Shown here piece after piece: positions 33,594 to 36,723 of a stretch of DNA of 36,723 bases. This stretch comes from an uncultured Gammaproteobacteria bacterium (GTDB lineage Bacteria; Pseudomonadota; Gammaproteobacteria; Steroidobacterales; UBA11654): assembly GCA_902595845.1 (NCBI GenBank), contig CACJRN010000015.1, positions 1 through 36,723 of the forward strand, given 5' to 3'. Made by a program: the position numbers and the translations under genes. Below the pieces are notes generated by a model. It made no database searches. It saw only the letters and a program-made list of their open reading frames with translations, and was not told the DNA's origin. The stretch's first letter is position 1, and every line of letters starts with the position of its first letter.

Positions 33594-34036
33594 TCTATCT
33601 CCAGGCTATAATGAAGGAACTCTTGATCTACCTCATAGCCCAGTGATTCATAGAGAGATTGGCCAATGTAATTGTCTTTTGCCGTAGATAGCTCAAGCCT
33701 TTTATAGCCATTTTCCCTTGCAAAATCTCGTGCAGCATTCATCAATGAACGGCCAATGCCTTTGCTTCTTTTAGACTGATCAACGAATAAATCATAAAGT
33801 ATCAAAATGGGTACAGCACTGACAGAGCAATAAGAAGGGTAGAGTTGAACAAATCCAGAGAGCTCATCACCATTTTCAGCAACAAAGATCATTGAGTCAC
33901 CATCATTAAATCTTGCTGAAATATATTTTGAAGCTTTTTCCAAGTCATCATCTTCTTCATAGAAGATTCGGTAGAGATTAAACAATCTCCCTAGTTCATT
34001 GAGATGTTTGTTTTCAGCTTTTACGATTTTATTCAT
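33590..34036 (-). CDS. GNAT-family N-acetyltransferase
   Basis: A 148-residue acetyl-CoA-dependent transferase. Motif A, the CoA pyrophosphate loop, is 'DQSKRSKGIGRSLM' (R90-S-K-G93-I-G95), preceded by the beta-4 strand 'ILYDLFVD' and followed by 'NGYKRLELSTAKDN' and 'GQSLYESLGYEVDQEF' (motif B). This matches small-molecule or polyamine-like GNATs (also RimI-like). The substrate is unknown. Its start overlaps the end of the upstream alpha/beta hydrolase by eight bases, so both are translated from one message. Confidence 0.92.
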   Translation of the reverse strand: MNKIVKAENKHLNELGRLFNLYRIFYEEDDDLEKASKYISARFNDGDSMIFVAENGDELSGFVQLYPSYCSVSAVPILILYDLFVDQSKRSKGIGRSLMNAARDFARENGYKRLELSTAKDNYIGQSLYESLGYEVDQEFLHYSLEID

Positions 34037-34988
34037 CTTTACTTGTAAGAAAGTTTACCGATTTGATGATGATTTGTGAAACAGAAGCAGGAGATTCCTC
34101 ATGCACATAATGCCCAGCATTTTGGACAATTTCTAAACGACTATTTCTAAAACCATTTTTAAGTCGCATGGCTTCTGCCATGCTCTTGTTTTTATCCTCA
34201 ATACCAAAAACAATCAGTGTTGGAAGTTTAACATCGTCCATAAGATCAGCCTCATTGGCATCATAAGACTTGCTAAGCATGCTGCTCATTCCAGAAATGT
34301 AGTCTTCTGTTTGACTCCCAAGCATAACTCTATCCATGACTTGATCTGTCACCATTGTTGGATCATGATACGAACGCTTAAGAAAAGTTTCTCTAAAATC
34401 TCTGTCCGCAAATTGCTTTGCTGAAACTCTAGACATTGGGAAGATTAGATTCAAATATTTAGAAAACTCTGGCACTCCAGTATTTATGATTCCTGGATTG
34501 AATAATATCAGGCCCTGTGTTTTTTGATTTTTCATCGCCACATGCATCGCAACTGCGCCGCCAAGTGAGTGACCTCCAACAATGAATGATTCCATATTCA
34601 ATTCTTCTGCAAATGATTGGATGATGGACGCTTGATTGATATTTGTGTATTGATAGTGAATCGGCTTTTCTGATAACCCAAAACCAATCATATCAATTGC
34701 ATAAACGTTATATGATTCGCTTATTTTTGGAGCCAAGCTGTTCCAAGATCCTAAATTGTTCCCAAATCCATGTATCAGAATCAAGTTGGGTTTTTCATTG
34801 TTCCATTCCGAATATAGCCGGTACCTGACCCGTTGATTATCATGCTGAAAAAATTGATCAATATCACTCTGGAGTAGGCTTAAAGATAGCGTCTCATTTG
34901 GAGTATAAGCATAAATAATCAGGAAAGCATAAAGAGTGCAAATTAAGAGAACAACTGTTTGAAATATCCTTTTGATTATTTTCTTCAA
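34029..34988 (-). CDS. Membrane-anchored alpha/beta hydrolase
   Basis: A 319-residue hydrolase with an N-terminal anchor helix (about 9-27). The triad is complete: S141 in 'VGGHSLGGAVAM', D264 in 'FGIEDKNKS' and H292 in 'NAGHYVHEE'; the oxyanion motif is HGFGNN (73-78). The cap domain lies between. It is a more canonical relative of the hydrolase at 31596-32570, with which it shares the anchor-plus-hydrolase layout, so a past duplication is possible. First gene of a two-gene unit with the GNAT acetyltransferase. Substrate class (ester, haloalkane, epoxide) is not determinable; HGFGNN plus a small cap fits esterase/lipase-like proteins. Confidence 0.92.
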   Translation of the reverse strand: MKKIIKRIFQTVVLLICTLYAFLIIYAYTPNETLSLSLLQSDIDQFFQHDNQRVRYRLYSEWNNEKPNLILIHGFGNNLGSWNSLAPKISESYNVYAIDMIGFGLSEKPIHYQYTNINQASIIQSFAEELNMESFIVGGHSLGGAVAMHVAMKNQKTQGLILFNPGIINTGVPEFSKYLNLIFPMSRVSAKQFADRDFRETFLKRSYHDPTMVTDQVMDRVMLGSQTEDYISGMSSMLSKSYDANEADLMDDVKLPTLIVFGIEDKNKSMAEAMRLKNGFRNSRLEIVQNAGHYVHEESPASVSQIIIKSVNFLTSKDE

Positions 34989-35114
34989 GTTTGTAAATCC
35001 AATTTAATAAGCTAAACGAAAAATTTAATTGCGAGTAGGTAGTTTATGAGTTGTACTCCCCTAAAGCAATTTCTGAAGCATCTGCCTGCTCGCTCTCAAA
35101 AAAATCACTCATAG

Positions 35115-35146
35115 AAAAAAATATCCAACGAATTAAAATTTCGTTG
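35115..35146 (-). terminator. Likely intrinsic terminator of the sigma/anti-sigma operon
   Basis: On the minus strand, a hairpin with a perfect 7-base stem (CAACGAA at 35140-35146 read in reverse, pairing with TTCGTTG over 35126-35132) and a 7-base loop is followed after five bases by seven T's (35115-35121). It stands about 23 bases beyond the anti-sigma stop. The stem is GC-poor, but position and T-run fit. No plus-strand gene ends here. Confidence 0.6.
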
Positions 35147-35168
35147 CTTTTATTTCAATGGAAAATTT

Positions 35169-35984
35169 TTAGATTGTTGTTTGGGTAATACCGTATGAAC
35201 TTTCAGGACGTTCTTTAGGGGCTGTAAGTATCAGAGATTGTTCAGAGATCACAACACCACCCGGTTGTTCCAATGTGATAGCAAAACCTTTGGCTTTTCC
35301 AATAGGAAGCTTAGGATTGATTGGTATGATTGTTGGCGCGTCTCCAGTGACTATATCAAATACACCACCATCTACTGGATTAGCATGCATATTAGGGTCA
35401 ACGATCCAGATTTGATATTGATTCTGGGTAGGATCATTCATTGGGAGTCCTGCAAGCGTAATGAAACCTCTTTGCCCATCATCACTCCAGATGACATTTC
35501 CAGAGCAGTCACAAAATTCTTCTGATTGGGCAAACCAATTGTATTCAATGAGATCATCTGAAGAAAATTCCAGCACGGCCTTTTTCATAGGCAGGTTACG
35601 ATAATTTGTTTCATAGTTTCTGAATTCAATCATTGATATGGATGTACCTATTGCTAGTAAGCAGGTCAAGGCCCATGCCATTCTGGGTGCATTGAAAAAG
35701 TTCTTGAAAATTTTAAGGGCTACGGATTCTTTCTGTTCAGACTTAAACTTATTCAATATGTTGTTTTTAACCGATCCAGGCATACCGGATAGATTATTTT
35801 TATCATGCATATAGAAAGAAGCGTCAGCAATTGCAACAGTGGATTCAAAGAAGTCTGGTGTATATTCCGGAAATTCATCCAATAGATGATTCATTTCCAT
35901 CTCTTCGGTATGAGATAGAGGAGTCATAGACCTCATAGCTAAGAGATCTAGAAGCTTATCTAGTTTTTCTTTTGTTCTATCCAT
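35169..35984 (-). CDS. RskA-like transmembrane anti-sigma factor
   Basis: About 271 residues from ATG 35984, which overlaps the sigma-factor stop by eight bases (ATGGATAG); an ATG at 36026 would overlap much more. Cytosolic N-part (1-95) should bind the sigma factor; no HxxxCxxC zinc motif is present, as in RskA. One transmembrane helix follows at about 102-120 ('MAWALTCLLAIGTSISMIEF'), then the periplasmic RskA C-domain: 'GNVIWSDDGQRGFITLAGLP', 'QYQIWIVDPNMHANPVDGGVF', 'AKGFAITLEQPGG'. The segment just before it contains C158-D-C160, the only cysteines outside the membrane, possibly a redox or metal site. Signals across the membrane would release the sigma factor by proteolysis in this family. 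Confidence 0.9.
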   Translation of the reverse strand: MDRTKEKLDKLLDLLAMRSMTPLSHTEEMEMNHLLDEFPEYTPDFFESTVAIADASFYMHDKNNLSGMPGSVKNNILNKFKSEQKESVALKIFKNFFNAPRMAWALTCLLAIGTSISMIEFRNYETNYRNLPMKKAVLEFSSDDLIEYNWFAQSEEFCDCSGNVIWSDDGQRGFITLAGLPMNDPTQNQYQIWIVDPNMHANPVDGGVFDIVTGDAPTIIPINPKLPIGKAKGFAITLEQPGGVVISEQSLILTAPKERPESSYGITQTTI

Positions 35985-36600
35985 TTTTAAATTGAATAAC
36001 CCTTGATCTACTTTTATTCGTTGCAAAGGTGTCTTTTAGTTTCATTAAATTTCTTCTAATTCTTGTCTTTACAGTTCCAAGTGGTATATCCAGTATTTCC
36101 GAGATCTCTGAATGACTGTAGCCTTGGTAGACTGATAGGTTGAGCAACTCCTGATCATCTGTATCAAGGTCTTCAATGGCTGATTTAACAAGTGCAAGAT
36201 CAGTTTCTTCATTTAAAATTGATTCTTTGTATAGATGAATATTATTATTGTCATCATCCATTGAATCCTCAGATTTATGTTTAGTGATCTTCCTCAGGTA
36301 ATCTATAAATCTTCTTCTGGCGATCATTGAAACAAATGTGATTTCAGATGCTTTATTGGCATCAAATTTATCAGCAGACTTCCATATTGCGATCATTACC
36401 TCTTGGACGGCGTCTTCAAGATCAGACTGATTGCCTAGAAATTTTTTACCAATTGACCAAACGAGGTTACCGTATTTTTCAATCAGCATCTCAAAAGAAC
36501 CTGGATGATTCTTAGCAATTAGATCTAGAATCACTACAGTTTTATCCACTGAGTGTTCCTTTCGTTTCAATGAATCTAAATTTTTTACGCTGGAGCCCAA
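35977..36600 (-). CDS. ECF-type RNA polymerase sigma factor, SigK/RpoE-like
   Basis: A 207-residue sigma factor. Region 2 is at about 35-105 ('DLEDAVQEVMIAIWKSADKFD', 'FVSMIARRRFIDYLRK') and region 4 at about 145-195 ('LDTDDQELLNLSVYQGYSHSEISEILDIPLGTVKTRIRRNLMKLKD', the helix-turn-helix). It lacks region 3, as ECF sigmas do, and has no cysteine, so sensing must be by the partner. The start is TTG at 36600: AAGGGG sits five bases ahead, and no nearer ATG would keep region 2. Gene order sigma then RskA-like anti-sigma is the standard arrangement. Upstream 36601-36723 holds its promoter, possibly self-recognised, but I could not identify a pair of elements. Confidence 0.93.
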   Translation of the reverse strand: MGSSVKNLDSLKRKEHSVDKTVVILDLIAKNHPGSFEMLIEKYGNLVWSIGKKFLGNQSDLEDAVQEVMIAIWKSADKFDANKASEITFVSMIARRRFIDYLRKITKHKSEDSMDDDNNNIHLYKESILNEETDLALVKSAIEDLDTDDQELLNLSVYQGYSHSEISEILDIPLGTVKTRIRRNLMKLKDTFATNKSRSRVIQFKNG

Positions 36601-36605
36601 AAAAT

Positions 36606-36611
36606 CCCCTT
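36606..36611 (-). promoter_or_regulatory. Ribosome binding site that fixes the TTG start of the sigma factor
   Basis: AAGGGG on the minus strand, five bases before the TTG at 36600. It is the best Shine-Dalgarno match near the sigma-factor start and supports the rare start codon over in-frame internal ATGs that lie within region 2. Confidence 0.6.
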
Positions 36612-36723
36612 AGAACTAGTTTTGTTATAGATTTAATGTTCGACTCCTATTCTTTTTTGGATTTATTTCAGTCCTTATTTGGTTTTATCCAGTCACCTGC
36701 AAAGTTGCAACCAAATTTTACGC

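Noticed and set aside
1-36723. tRNA, rRNA, CRISPR array, insertion sequence or prophage
   Set aside because: No repeats with regular spacers, no transposase or integrase motifs, and no cloverleaf or rRNA-like stretch were seen on reading the window.

Overview
This is an AT-rich, gene-dense stretch of chromosome from a Gram-negative, aerobic heterotroph. The outer-membrane TonB-dependent receptor, the MsrP/MsrQ pair, LipA, the LolD/MacB-type ABC system, the DctP-like lipoprotein and the periplasmic (C)-RLxCYD protein together point to Proteobacteria. A marine gammaproteobacterium is my best guess, but no rRNA or tRNA gene is present to settle it. I see no phage, insertion sequence, CRISPR array or plasmid gene. 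All genes look intact except the receptor cut by the left edge.

Layout. (1) 1-1081: start of a TonB-dependent receptor (minus), then a 323-base AT-rich divergent region. (2) 1405-7703: mostly plus strand; a small periplasmic protein, a YugP-type zinc peptidase, DUF192 (minus), lipA, then a tight run of M48 protease, rhomboid protease, exported methyltransferase and NPP-type phosphodiesterase. (3) 7700-11297, minus: a catabolic unit of MFS carrier, TauD/TfdA-type dioxygenase and Tat-signal amidohydrolase. (4) 11349-12686: dihydroorotase. (5) 12847-17512: a three-gene operon with overlapping or abutting frames, encoding a GltD-like iron-sulfur flavoprotein and both subunits of a 2-oxoacid:ferredoxin oxidoreductase. 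This is the most unusual metabolic unit here. (6) 17531-24793: PBP4-like peptidase, msrQ-msrP, an orphan TRAP-type lipoprotein, a second MFS protein, a secreted TPR/TonB_C protein, msrA. (7) 24794-29576: glycine-zipper lipoprotein and a MacA-like adaptor / ATPase / two-permease export system. (8) 29573-34988: GST, M20 peptidase, two alpha/beta hydrolases, GNAT acetyltransferase, beta-propeller protein. (9) 35169-36600: an ECF sigma factor and its RskA-like anti-sigma factor, followed by a likely intrinsic terminator.

How it fits together. Several genes concern the envelope and oxidative damage: MsrP/MsrQ repair periplasmic methionine sulfoxide, MsrA repairs it in the cytosol, three unrelated proteases lie within 3.7 kb, and the sigma/anti-sigma pair senses something across the inner membrane. 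A striking whole-window trait is that all seven convergent gene pairs overlap at their stop codons or abut with no spacer. This implies extreme compaction and mutual antisense 3' ends. Function calls rest on motifs read by eye; no database search was possible.
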